Assembly (NCBI GenBank): GCA_016793585.1
Contig: JAEUJR010000488.1
Coordinates: forward strand, 1 to 5,574
Reading direction: 5' to 3'
From: Archangium sp.
GTDB lineage: Bacteria > Myxococcota > Myxococcia > Myxococcales > Myxococcaceae
Length of the DNA: 5,574 nucleotides
Position numbers and translations under genes: made by a program. Shown here piece by piece: positions 1 through 5,574 of this stretch (its first letter is position 1; each line of letters opens with the position of its first letter). The notes beneath the pieces are model-generated. The model saw only the letters and a list, made by a program, of their open reading frames with translations. It was not told the origin of the DNA and did no database searches.

Positions 1-86
1 ATCGCATCTGGGGGCTGGGACAGAACAACGAAGTGTTCGTGTTGAAGCTCAACCCCGCGACGGCCGACATCGAGACACTCCAGTGA
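1..86 (+). CDS. 3' end of an unidentified gene (partial)
   Basis: The last 27 codons plus TGA stop (84-86) of a gene whose 5' part lies left of the window. The reading frame starts at base 3 and ends with residues NNEVFVLKLNPATADIETLQ. Nearly all third positions are G or C, as in the genes around it, which supports this frame over the other two. The fragment alternates hydrophobic and polar residues like beta-strand protein, but it is too short to assign a family and I do not recognise it. Its stop overlaps the GTG start of the next gene by four bases (GTGA, 83-86), so the two are probably translated together from one message. Confidence 0.6.
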   Translation, partial: RIWGLGQNNEVFVLKLNPATADIETLQ

Positions 87-748
87 CCGGTGACGCCCTG
101 ACGATGCTGCTCATGCTGCTCGGCGCCGCCCCCGCGTTCGCTCCGACCGCCGAGCTCACGCAGGGAAAGCTCGCCGACACGGTGTCGTTGGCTGGGGTGC
201 GGTTCGCAGACGAGTCGTGCGCGAAGGTCTCTGGCGTCGGGCGCGTCACGGGCAGCGATCGGCCACTGCTCAAGCGCTGCGTGCTTCAGGCGCTTGGGAA
301 CACGAAGTGGCGTTCGGGAGGCTCCGGGCCGACGAAGACGAGCCGATTGTTCGAGGTGAGCGGCTTCGCCTGGGAGTTCCGCTTCGAGCACGACGATCGC
401 GGCCCACATGGAAACACGACGCCTCGCGACGAGCGGCTGGTGGCGATCACCCGGTGGGACCTCGCGGAGGCGACCTCCGAGCTCTTCGGCCAGCTGCCCC
501 AGCTCGAGTTCCTCGCCGCACGTGAAGCGCTCGCCGACGCCGGAGTCACGGCGGGCATCACCATGCGCCTCTGCGTCGCCGTCGACGGAGTAGTCCAAAG
601 CTGCGGCGTGAGCGGCTTTGGCTCGGCGAGCCTCGAGTCAGTGTCCTCCGTCGAGCGGCAGTGCCCCCGAACCTTGAAGCCCGTGACGGCGGAGGGCGCG
701 CCGCTCAGCGTCTGCGTCGACTCGGTGGTTCGCCTGCGCGAGCCCTGA
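83..748 (+). CDS. Putative exported protein with six cysteines and a possible TonB-C-like C-terminus
   Basis: A 221-residue protein starting at GTG 83, inside the stop codon of the preceding gene. The N-terminus has a hydrophobic stretch (residues 8-20, MLLMLLGAAPAFA) ending in an Ala-x-Ala site, which reads as a Sec signal peptide with cleavage after about residue 20, though no basic residues precede it. An ATG at 104 would give a shorter signal peptide; neither start has a clear Shine-Dalgarno sequence. The mature part has exactly six cysteines (C46, C66, C164, C174, C194, C211), an even number that suits disulfides in the periplasm. Residues 158-219 follow the pattern of a TonB C-terminal-like fold: a strand (ITMRLCVAVDGVV), a short turn, a helix (around LESVSSVERQC) and a final strand (LSVCVDSVVRLRE). 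That resemblance is an inference from pattern only, and no TonB transmembrane/proline-rich architecture is present, so it is not a classical TonB. Specific function unknown. It converges on psuG. Confidence 0.7.
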   Translation: MTGDALTMLLMLLGAAPAFAPTAELTQGKLADTVSLAGVRFADESCAKVSGVGRVTGSDRPLLKRCVLQALGNTKWRSGGSGPTKTSRLFEVSGFAWEFRFEHDDRGPHGNTTPRDERLVAITRWDLAEATSELFGQLPQLEFLAAREALADAGVTAGITMRLCVAVDGVVQSCGVSGFGSASLESVSSVERQCPRTLKPVTAEGAPLSVCVDSVVRLREP

Positions 749-751
749 CGA

Positions 752-1648
752 TCACCGCGCTGCAGCCGCCAGCTGCCCTGCGAACCGCGCGTTGTTCTCG
801 AGCAGCGCGAGGTTGGCCTCGAGCGTTTTGCCCTTCGTGCGACGCACCATCTCTCCCAGGAGGAACGGCGTGGCTGCTTTGCCCGAGATGCCCTTCTTCT
901 TTCCCAGCGCGAGGGCGGCCTTCAGGTGCTTCTCGATCTCGCTGCGCGGCAGGGCCGTCATCTCGGGCGGAGGCACGGCGAAGATGAGCCCACCCTGCTC
1001 CAGCGAGCGACGCGCCTTCACGATCTCGGCGGCTGCGCGCGCATTCGGAACGCTGTGCTCGAGCATCAAGCCCGTCTCGCGCGAATAGAACCCCGGCAGC
1101 TCGTTCGTGCCGACGCCAAGCACGGGAACGCCGAGCGTCTCGAGCAGCTCGAGCGTCTTGGGCAGATCGAGCACCGACTTCGCACCCGCGCAGACGACGG
1201 CGACGGGCCAACGGGCGATGGCTGGAAGATCTTGCGAGATGTCGAGGTCCTCCGCGACGCCTCGGTGCACGCCACCAAGCCCACCCGTCGCGAACACGCC
1301 GATGCCCGCACGTGCAGCCATTTCACACGTCGCGCTCACCGTCGTTCCGCCCGTGCGTTTCTGCGCCACGGCGATCGCGAGATCTCTCGAGCCCAGCTTG
1401 AGCAGGTTCTTCCCCGTCGCGAGCAGCTCGGTCTGCGCGTCATCGAGGCCGACGTGCATCACGCCGTCGATCACGGCCATCGCGGCGGGGGTCGCTCCCG
1501 CTTCACGAACGGCGGCCTCACACCGACGGGCCGCTTCGACGTTGCGCGGGTCCGGCAGGCCCTGGGCGAGCACCGACGTCTCCAACGCCACGAGCGGAGC
1601 CTTCTTTTTCTTCGCGCGCTGCACCTCGGCCGAGAACACGAGCTTCAT
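752..1648 (-). CDS. psuG: Pseudouridine-5'-phosphate glycosidase (PsuG)
   Basis: A 298-residue cytoplasmic enzyme of the PsuG/IndA family, close to the usual length of about 300-310. The family breaks the C-C glycosidic bond of pseudouridine 5'-phosphate to give uracil and ribose 5-phosphate, or runs the reverse reaction. Hallmarks are in order: ALETSVLAQGLP (18-32 region) with E23, AVIDGVMHVGL (58-68), NLLKLGSRDL with K84, the GGLGGVHRG loop (122-130) followed by DISQDL with D140, and VCAGAKSVLDL with K157. From memory these match E31, K93, D149 and the ribose-adduct-forming K166 of the E. coli enzyme, so it should be active. ATG 1648 is the furthest possible start, because a stop lies three codons upstream; only a weak GCGAG precedes it. 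It sits 17 bp after the FHA regulator gene and is probably the last gene of the operon. The usual partner, pseudouridine kinase PsuK, is not in the window. The N-terminus carries a Lys-rich stretch (residues 13-16). Confidence 0.95.
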   Translation of the reverse strand: MKLVFSAEVQRAKKKKAPLVALETSVLAQGLPDPRNVEAARRCEAAVREAGATPAAMAVIDGVMHVGLDDAQTELLATGKNLLKLGSRDLAIAVAQKRTGGTTVSATCEMAARAGIGVFATGGLGGVHRGVAEDLDISQDLPAIARWPVAVVCAGAKSVLDLPKTLELLETLGVPVLGVGTNELPGFYSRETGLMLEHSVPNARAAAEIVKARRSLEQGGLIFAVPPPEMTALPRSEIEKHLKAALALGKKKGISGKAATPFLLGEMVRRTKGKTLEANLALLENNARFAGQLAAAAR

Positions 1649-1665
1649 GGGCTCGCGTCATGCCA

Positions 1666-3366
1666 TCAGCCGCGGCGCTTCTCGACGACCAACTGGTAGT
1701 CCTCGATCTTCTTGTCGAGCGTCGGGCGGGAGATGCCGAGCAGCGCAGCCGCCTTGATCTTCTTGCCGCGCGCCGTGCGGAGCGCCTCGGCGATCGCGTC
1801 ACGCTCGAGCCGCTGCACGCGTGCGGCCAGCGTCAGCGGGCCCTGCGTCGCGCCAGTCTGCACCTCGGGCGGCAGCACGAGCGCGGTCACTTCACTGCCT
1901 GCGTACAAGAGCGCGAGCCGCTCGGTCACGCCGCGGAGCTCTTCGACGTTCAGCGGCCAGTCGTAGTCGACGAGCACGCGTCGGGCGTCGGGCGTCAGCT
2001 GGGGAGGCTCCTTGCGGCGGGCCTGGGCGGCACGAACGGCGAAGTGCTCGAACAGCTGCAGCACGTCGGGGCGGCGCTCACGCAACGGCAGCGTCTCGAG
2101 CTCGGTTCCACCCAGCACCTTCGCCAGCTCGGCGTCGATCTCTCCACGCGACAGCAGCGTCTGCAGCGGAGCGTCACACGTCACCATCACGCGCACGTCG
2201 ACGGGCTCTTCGCCGCCCTGACGCGACGGCGCGACGCGGCGCGAGAGCAACCGGGCCAGGCGCTCCGACGCGTGCCGGGGCAGCGCCTCGATCGCGCGCA
2301 GCACGAGCGTTCCACCATCGGCCTCGAGCAGCGCCGAGCTCGCCGGCGGCACACCGGGAGCGCTGGTGCGGCCGAACAACGTCTCTTCCACCAGCGTCGG
2401 GTGTTTGCGGCAGTCGACGACGACGAAGGGGCCGAGCGCACGCGGCGAGCGGGAGTGGATGTAGTTCGCCATCTGCAGGCGACCGGTGCCGAACTCGCCC
2501 CACACCACGGCCGTATCGGGAGCCGACGCGGCACGGCGCGCCTGCTCGACCGTCTTGCGGAACTGCCGCGACGAGCCGATGAGGAACACCTGATGACCCG
2601 GGTCCTCCTGCCGCGCGCGCATGGCGGTGCAGGCCTCTCCCGCCAGACGTCCGAGCGCGGTGATCGTGCGCTGCTCCTCGACGCCAAACGCCTCGGGACG
2701 CTCGGCGTACAAGATGCCGAACGGCGCGCCACCCGACGCGATCAGCGGCGCCACCAGCACCCCACCCGCGAGGCTCGCTTCTTTGCGCTCCAGCGCCGCC
2801 CGAACGAGCGACCGGGGCACTTCGACCTTCTCGGCGCCGACGACCGCCGCGGTCAGCAGCCCTTCGGTGCCACCGAGCAGCGCGGCGGCCTTGTCACTGT
2901 TCACGCCACGCGCGAGCTCTTCTGCCGCGCGGCGAAGCACCATCGCCTCACTGGTGGCCGAGAGGAGCGCGACGCCCGAGTGATAGAGCCCGGCGATCGG
3001 CCCCGCAGCGGGCAGCAGCTCCTCGACGGGCGACCCCGACACCGTGCCCAGCCCCGAACGATCGGCCAGCGACGCCCGCGCCGTCGGCTCGAACAGAATC
3101 GTGGAGTCACCGACCTGCAGCCGATCTCCCGGCAGCAGCACGATCTCGGCCTCGAGCTTCTCGCCGTTGACGATGGTGCCGTTGCGGCTGCCGAGATCGC
3201 TGACGCGCGCTTCGCCACCTTCGAGGGCGAGCCGAACGTGACGCCGTGACACCTTCGCGTCTTCGAGGCTGATGGTGCACGACGGGCTGCGCCCGATGAT
3301 GACCTCGCCGGTCACCTCGTGTCGCCGGCCAGCCTGGGGGCCCGTCAACAGCAGCAGTGCAGCCAC
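1666..3366 (-). CDS. FHA-GAF-degenerate AAA+-Fis transcriptional regulator
   Basis: A 566-residue regulator shaped like a sigma-54 enhancer-binding protein. An N-terminal FHA domain (about 1-94) carries the phospho-threonine-binding signature: G25-R26, S40-x-x-H43 and N62-G63 (in LGSRNGTIVNG). A GAF-like sensor region follows (about 125-250), then an AAA+ module (about 263-490) and a Fis-type helix-turn-helix (about 519-560, with AAALLGISRPTLDKKI). The AAA+ part is recognisable from its frame (NYIHSRSPRALGPFVVVDC, ETLFG, LPLRERRPDV, WPLNVEELRG) but lacks the working residues: Walker A reads GEFGTGRL (Lys to Arg296), Walker B reads GGTLVLRA (Asp-Glu to Arg357-Ala358), GAFTGA is absent, the arginine-finger segment reads IDAELAKVL, and the sensor II position is Glu. 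It probably binds DNA and a phosphorylated partner without sigma-54 activation. The start is GTG 3366, seven bases after GGGGAGG; a longer frame to 3453 would overlap the upstream gene by 65 bp and adds non-FHA sequence. Target genes are unknown; its own operon is a candidate. Confidence 0.88.
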   Translation of the reverse strand: MAALLLLTGPQAGRRHEVTGEVIIGRSPSCTISLEDAKVSRRHVRLALEGGEARVSDLGSRNGTIVNGEKLEAEIVLLPGDRLQVGDSTILFEPTARASLADRSGLGTVSGSPVEELLPAAGPIAGLYHSGVALLSATSEAMVLRRAAEELARGVNSDKAAALLGGTEGLLTAAVVGAEKVEVPRSLVRAALERKEASLAGGVLVAPLIASGGAPFGILYAERPEAFGVEEQRTITALGRLAGEACTAMRARQEDPGHQVFLIGSSRQFRKTVEQARRAASAPDTAVVWGEFGTGRLQMANYIHSRSPRALGPFVVVDCRKHPTLVEETLFGRTSAPGVPPASSALLEADGGTLVLRAIEALPRHASERLARLLSRRVAPSRQGGEEPVDVRVMVTCDAPLQTLLSRGEIDAELAKVLGGTELETLPLRERRPDVLQLFEHFAVRAAQARRKEPPQLTPDARRVLVDYDWPLNVEELRGVTERLALLYAGSEVTALVLPPEVQTGATQGPLTLAARVQRLERDAIAEALRTARGKKIKAAALLGISRPTLDKKIEDYQLVVEKRRG

Positions 3367-3373
3367 GTTCGTT

Positions 3374-3380
3374 CCTCCCC
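3374..3380 (-). promoter_or_regulatory. Strong Shine-Dalgarno sequence for the FHA regulator
   Basis: On the minus strand this reads GGGGAGG, followed by seven bases (AACGAAC) and the GTG codon at 3366-3364. It is the best ribosome-binding site in the window and lies in the 22-bp gap after the upstream stop codon. It decides the start: the protein then begins MAALLLLTGPQAGRRHEV, the normal first strand of an FHA domain. Confidence 0.85.
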
Positions 3381-3388
3381 GACTCCCG

Positions 3389-4591
3389 TCACGCTGGGAG
3401 CTCTGCCTGAAGCAGCTGCTGCAACTCCTGCGGCTCCAGCGTTCGCCCGTCACGCGTCACGGCGAGCGCGTTGATCTGCGACTCGTCGATCTCCACGTGC
3501 GCGCCCTTTCGCCACTCCGTCGTCGACTCGCCACCGTCGACCAGCCGGCCGATCACCTTGCCCTCTTCCCAGGTGATCACCTCGGCCCACAGCTGCTCGT
3601 CATCGGCCGCTTCGTCTTCGCCGTCGGGGTGCACCTCGAAAGGCGCGCGCACCACGAAGCCCATCGGCTCCATCAACCCCTTGCGAAGGAAGCGCGCCTT
3701 GAAGACGGGCAGCAGCTTCTCGGCCTGCGCTTTGAGCTTCGCGGCCTCTTCTTCGGTCTCGTCTTCGAAGCGATCGCGGTATTGCTCGAGCATCTCGCCC
3801 AGTGAGTGCCTGCCCTCGGGCGTGACGATGGCGACCAGCTGCGCCTCGTGGCCTTCGAACAGCTCGGGGTTCACGTTTGGCAGGTTGGTGCGGGCCTCTT
3901 CGCTCGGCACCAGGGTGAACTGGCGGCCGACGCTGGTCGACACCACGGCGCGCATCGCCGGGCCCTGACCGAACGCGAGATCGGTGCAGAGCTCCTGCAG
4001 GAAGGTCTCGGCGGCGGGCAGATCGTCTTCCTGAATGTTGAAGACCTCGACGTCGGGCGTACCGAACTTGGTCAGCCCGTGCGTGTGCACCCACATCGCG
4101 GTCGAGCCCTCGGCCATGGGCATCGCATGAATCGTGACGTGATCACGAATGTCGAAGTCGAGCTCGGTGATCTCTTCGACGTCTTGCGGAGAGTGCAGCC
4201 GGAAGGCCGTGACGTCGACGCACACCGAGTCGACGAGCTCCATCAAGCCGCGCACCGTCCACAGCGCCTCGAACACGGCGACCGTCTGCTGCGGTTTCCC
4301 GGGCACGTAGCGAATTCGATAGAAGCCGCGCGCGGTCTCGAGCGTGCGGCGCAGCTCGGGAGACCCGACGAGCAGCTCGGGCGTCCACCCCAGGGGGCTG
4401 TCGCGGGTCTCGAACGAGACGTCGACGCGCGACTCCTCGGCGCGCACCGAGAAGAGGTTGCCGTCTTCACCGAACACCAGCTCGACCTCTTCGCCAGCGA
4501 AGGCCTCGCGCACGGTCTCTTCGGCCACGGGCTCGGCGTCGAGCGTCGCGAGCACGTAGACGTCTTTCATCGCGGGCGCCGCGTCGGTCAC
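3389..4591 (-). CDS. DUF2314-like domain protein of unknown function
   Basis: A 400-residue protein, probably cytoplasmic: no signal peptide or membrane segment, and many Asp and Glu residues. The N-terminal two thirds (about 8-260) form an alpha/beta region with the motif AMWVHTHGLTKFGTPDVEVF (165-184). A strongly charged, probably helical stretch (264-294) contains a run of acidic residues (EDETEEEAAKLKAQAEKL). The C-terminal part (about 296-378), with LWAEVITWEEGKVIGRLVDG and the following WRKGAHVEIDESQINALAV, resembles DUF2314, a small beta-rich domain of unknown function found in many bacteria; the N-terminal part may be DUF4026-like, which I hold less firmly. The start is GTG 4591, which overlaps the kinase stop by four bases (GTGA) and has a GAGAAG five bases upstream. 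ATG 4570 (MKDVYVLATLDAE) is the alternative and has no ribosome-binding site. The overlap with the kinase gene implies translational coupling. No enzymatic motif was seen and no role can be assigned. Confidence 0.85.
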   Translation of the reverse strand: MTDAAPAMKDVYVLATLDAEPVAEETVREAFAGEEVELVFGEDGNLFSVRAEESRVDVSFETRDSPLGWTPELLVGSPELRRTLETARGFYRIRYVPGKPQQTVAVFEALWTVRGLMELVDSVCVDVTAFRLHSPQDVEEITELDFDIRDHVTIHAMPMAEGSTAMWVHTHGLTKFGTPDVEVFNIQEDDLPAAETFLQELCTDLAFGQGPAMRAVVSTSVGRQFTLVPSEEARTNLPNVNPELFEGHEAQLVAIVTPEGRHSLGEMLEQYRDRFEDETEEEAAKLKAQAEKLLPVFKARFLRKGLMEPMGFVVRAPFEVHPDGEDEAADDEQLWAEVITWEEGKVIGRLVDGGESTTEWRKGAHVEIDESQINALAVTRDGRTLEPQELQQLLQAELPA

Positions 4592-5199
4592 AGGTGCTTC
4601 TCGATCTGTTTGAAGAGGTCGGCGCGATCGACGAGGTCGGTGACGTAGTCGAGCGTGTCGGTGGGCAGCACGAGCACGGGCGACATCGTGTAGCGCTTGA
4701 ACCAGTCTTCGTAGAGGTCGTTCAGGCGCTTCAGGTACGCCGTGGGAATGTCCTGCTCCATCTTGCGGCCGCGCAGCTTGATGCGCTGCTTGAGCGTCTT
4801 CACGGGGCAGCGCAGGTAGATCATGAGATCGGGCGGCTTCAGCGCGGCCGCGATGGTCTCGTAGAGCTCCCAGTAGGTCTGCCAGTCGCGCTTGTCGATC
4901 AGCTTCTGGCGCGCGAGGTTGCGCGCGAAGATCTCGGCGTCTTCGTAGATCGTTCGATCCTGCAGGGCGGTGCCGTCTTCTCGCTCGAGCTCGCGGTGCA
5001 GGCGGAACTTGTGCGTGAGGAAGAAGATCTGGGAGCGGAACGCCCAGGTCTTCATGTCCTTGTAGAAGTCTTCGAGGTACGGGTTCTGATCGTTCGGTTC
5101 GTAGAACGGCTTGAGCCCATACTTCCGGCAGAGGAAGGCCGTCAGCTCGGTCTTCCCCGCGCCGATGTTTCCGGCGATGGCAATGAACCTGGTGGCCAC
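4588..5199 (-). CDS. Deoxynucleoside kinase (dNK family)
   Basis: A 203-residue enzyme of the deoxyadenosine/deoxyguanosine/deoxycytidine kinase family, which transfers phosphate from ATP to the 5' hydroxyl of deoxynucleosides in cytoplasmic salvage. The length is typical of bacterial members. Visible motifs are the P-loop GNIGAGKT (10-17) close to the N-terminus, E34-P35 after the second strand (FYEPNDQNPYL), the DRT version of the DRS motif (D81-R82-T83 in LQDRTIYEDAEIF), a strand PDLMIYLRCPV (123-133), and the Arg-rich lid KQRIKLRGRKMEQD (137-150) that closes over ATP. All catalytic elements look intact. Sequence alone does not settle which base is preferred; the DRTIYEDAEIF form is what I associate with bacterial dAK/dGK-type enzymes. 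The start is GTG 5199, with GAGG eight bases upstream and 14 bp after the ArsA-family stop. Its end overlaps the next gene by GTGA. It shares an operon with psuG, another nucleoside-degrading or salvage enzyme. Confidence 0.93.
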   Translation of the reverse strand: MATRFIAIAGNIGAGKTELTAFLCRKYGLKPFYEPNDQNPYLEDFYKDMKTWAFRSQIFFLTHKFRLHRELEREDGTALQDRTIYEDAEIFARNLARQKLIDKRDWQTYWELYETIAAALKPPDLMIYLRCPVKTLKQRIKLRGRKMEQDIPTAYLKRLNDLYEDWFKRYTMSPVLVLPTDTLDYVTDLVDRADLFKQIEKHL

Positions 5200-5207
5200 G
5201 GGGTGCG

Positions 5208-5213
5208 CCTCGC
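5208..5213 (-). promoter_or_regulatory. Shine-Dalgarno sequence for the deoxynucleoside kinase
   Basis: The minus strand reads GCGAGG in the 14-bp gap after the ArsA-family stop, with eight bases between GAGG and GTG 5199. It supports the GTG start, which also gives the expected short lead-in to the P-loop. Confidence 0.6.
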
Positions 5214-5574
5214 TTAAGCGGCCTTGATCTTCGCGGTGGGCGTCATCGCGTACCAGGAGGTTCGGAACTCCTTGAGCGCGCGCAAGCTGGCGGGGTGACG
5301 GCCGAGCTCGGGCGCGAGCGTGACGGGGAAGCCCATCTTCTTCTCGATCACCTTGGCGACCTCGAGCTGGTTCTTGCGACGCTCTTCGGTGACCGCGCAG
5401 GTCGTCTTGGGCAGCACGCGGTTCACGAGCACTCGCTCGAACGGCAGCTTCTTCGCCTTGAGGTACTCGACCTGACGCTCGGCCTGCGGCACGCCCAGCT
5501 CTTCACCGCGCGTGACGACGACGAAGCGACACTCGGCGGGGTTGAGCAACGCCTTCTCGAAGCGCTCGACGTGT
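5214..5574 (-). CDS. ArsA/GET3-family ATPase, C-terminal part (partial)
   Basis: The last 120 codons of a gene that continues past the right edge; the frame is open to base 5574, so the TTG at 5549 is an internal Leu, not a start. The visible part begins HVERFEKALLNPAECRFVVV. The pattern of strand (CRFVVVTRGEELGVPQAERQ), helix (EYLKAKKLPFER), strand with a conserved Asn-Arg (VLVNRVLP) and a late hydrophobic strand (GFPVTLAPELGRHP) matches the C-terminal half of the anion-transporting ATPase family (ArsA/GET3, SIMIBI class P-loop proteins). The TRGEELGVPQAER element matches the family segment in which a switch-like loop leads into a Glu-Arg helix. The P-loop and ATPase switches lie outside the window, so activity cannot be judged. 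No arsenic genes are near, so arsenite transport should not be assumed; myxobacterial members of this family usually have no known substrate. It ends with TAA at 5214-5216, 14 bp before the kinase, and heads the visible part of the operon. Confidence 0.87.
   Translation of the reverse strand, partial: HVERFEKALLNPAECRFVVVTRGEELGVPQAERQVEYLKAKKLPFERVLVNRVLPKTTCAVTEERRKNQLEVAKVIEKKMGFPVTLAPELGRHPASLRALKEFRTSWYAMTPTAKIKAA

Noticed and set aside
49..273. A 74-codon minus-strand frame at the left edge
   Set aside because: Ser/Pro/Thr-rich shadow of the + strand gene pair, with no domain, no ribosome-binding site and poor fit to third-position bias.
762..776. Inverted repeat GCAGC-CGCCA-GCTGC near the end of psuG, considered as a terminator
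   Set aside because: The stem is only five base pairs, it has no T-run on either strand, and it lies in the alanine codons of the PsuG C-terminus.
1602..1616. A-rich Lys codon run in the psuG N-terminus, considered as a frameshift site
   Set aside because: The longest homopolymer is five bases, the frame is intact across it, and there is no alternative-frame product of interest.
926..1699. A 257-codon + strand frame antisense to psuG
   Set aside because: It covers a PsuG gene with all active-site motifs, and its own translation has no recognisable domain.
1660..3249. A 529-codon open frame on the + strand, antisense to the FHA regulator
   Set aside because: Its translation is Arg/His/Gln/Leu-rich low-order sequence with no family resemblance. 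It mirrors a gene with clear FHA, AAA+ and Fis domains; long antisense frames are expected in GC-rich coding DNA.
4568..4570. ATG as an alternative start of the DUF2314-like protein
   Set aside because: No ribosome-binding site precedes it, while GTG 4591 has GAGAAG upstream and a GTGA overlap with the kinase stop. It remains possible, since the seven extra residues carry no domain.
3806..4648. A 280-codon + strand frame antisense to the DUF2314-like gene
   Set aside because: Antisense shadow: the minus-strand frame has good coupling to its neighbours and DUF2314-like sequence, while this one has no ribosome-binding site or domain.
4594..5217. A 207-codon + strand frame almost exactly opposite the deoxynucleoside kinase
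   Set aside because: The kinase has an intact P-loop, DRT motif and lid, so the opposite frame is a codon-bias shadow.

Overview
The window is a GC-rich (roughly two-thirds G+C), almost fully coding stretch of bacterial chromosome. Codon third positions are strongly G/C. The gene content (an FHA-headed enhancer-binding-protein-like regulator, an ArsA-family ATPase, a DUF2314-type protein, and a small secreted protein with a possible TonB-C-like tail) suggests a myxobacterium or related Myxococcota. That taxonomic call is an inference from style and content; there is no rRNA or other marker.

Layout. On the + strand, the last 28 codons (stop included) of an unidentified gene (to 86) overlap by four bases (GTGA) a small Cys-containing, probably exported protein (83-748). 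It converges, with only 3 bp between stop codons, on a five-gene minus-strand block that runs to the right edge. In transcription order (right to left) the block is: the C-terminal part of an ArsA/GET3-family ATPase (5574-5214, 5' end outside), a deoxynucleoside kinase (5199-4588), a DUF2314-like protein (4591-3389), an FHA-GAF-AAA-Fis regulator (3366-1666) and pseudouridine-5'-phosphate glycosidase PsuG (1648-752). Gaps are 14, -4, 22 and 17 bp, so the genes look co-transcribed from a promoter outside the window.

Function. Two of the five genes handle nucleosides: the kinase phosphorylates deoxynucleosides and PsuG cleaves pseudouridine 5'-phosphate to uracil and ribose 5-phosphate. The pseudouridine kinase that normally supplies PsuG is not in the window. 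How the ATPase and the DUF2314-like protein connect to this is unknown.

The most notable item is the regulator. It has the outline of a sigma-54 activator, but its AAA+ core has lost the Walker A lysine, the Walker B acidic pair, the GAFTGA loop, both arginine fingers and the sensor II arginine, while the FHA domain and the Fis-type DNA-binding helices look intact. It is probably a phospho-threonine-binding DNA-binding protein that does not drive sigma-54 by ATP hydrolysis. Its start also needs to be 29 codons downstream of the longest reading frame, at a GTG behind a strong Shine-Dalgarno sequence. No RNA genes, CRISPR arrays, insertion sequences or convincing terminators were seen, and no intergenic gap exceeds 22 bp.
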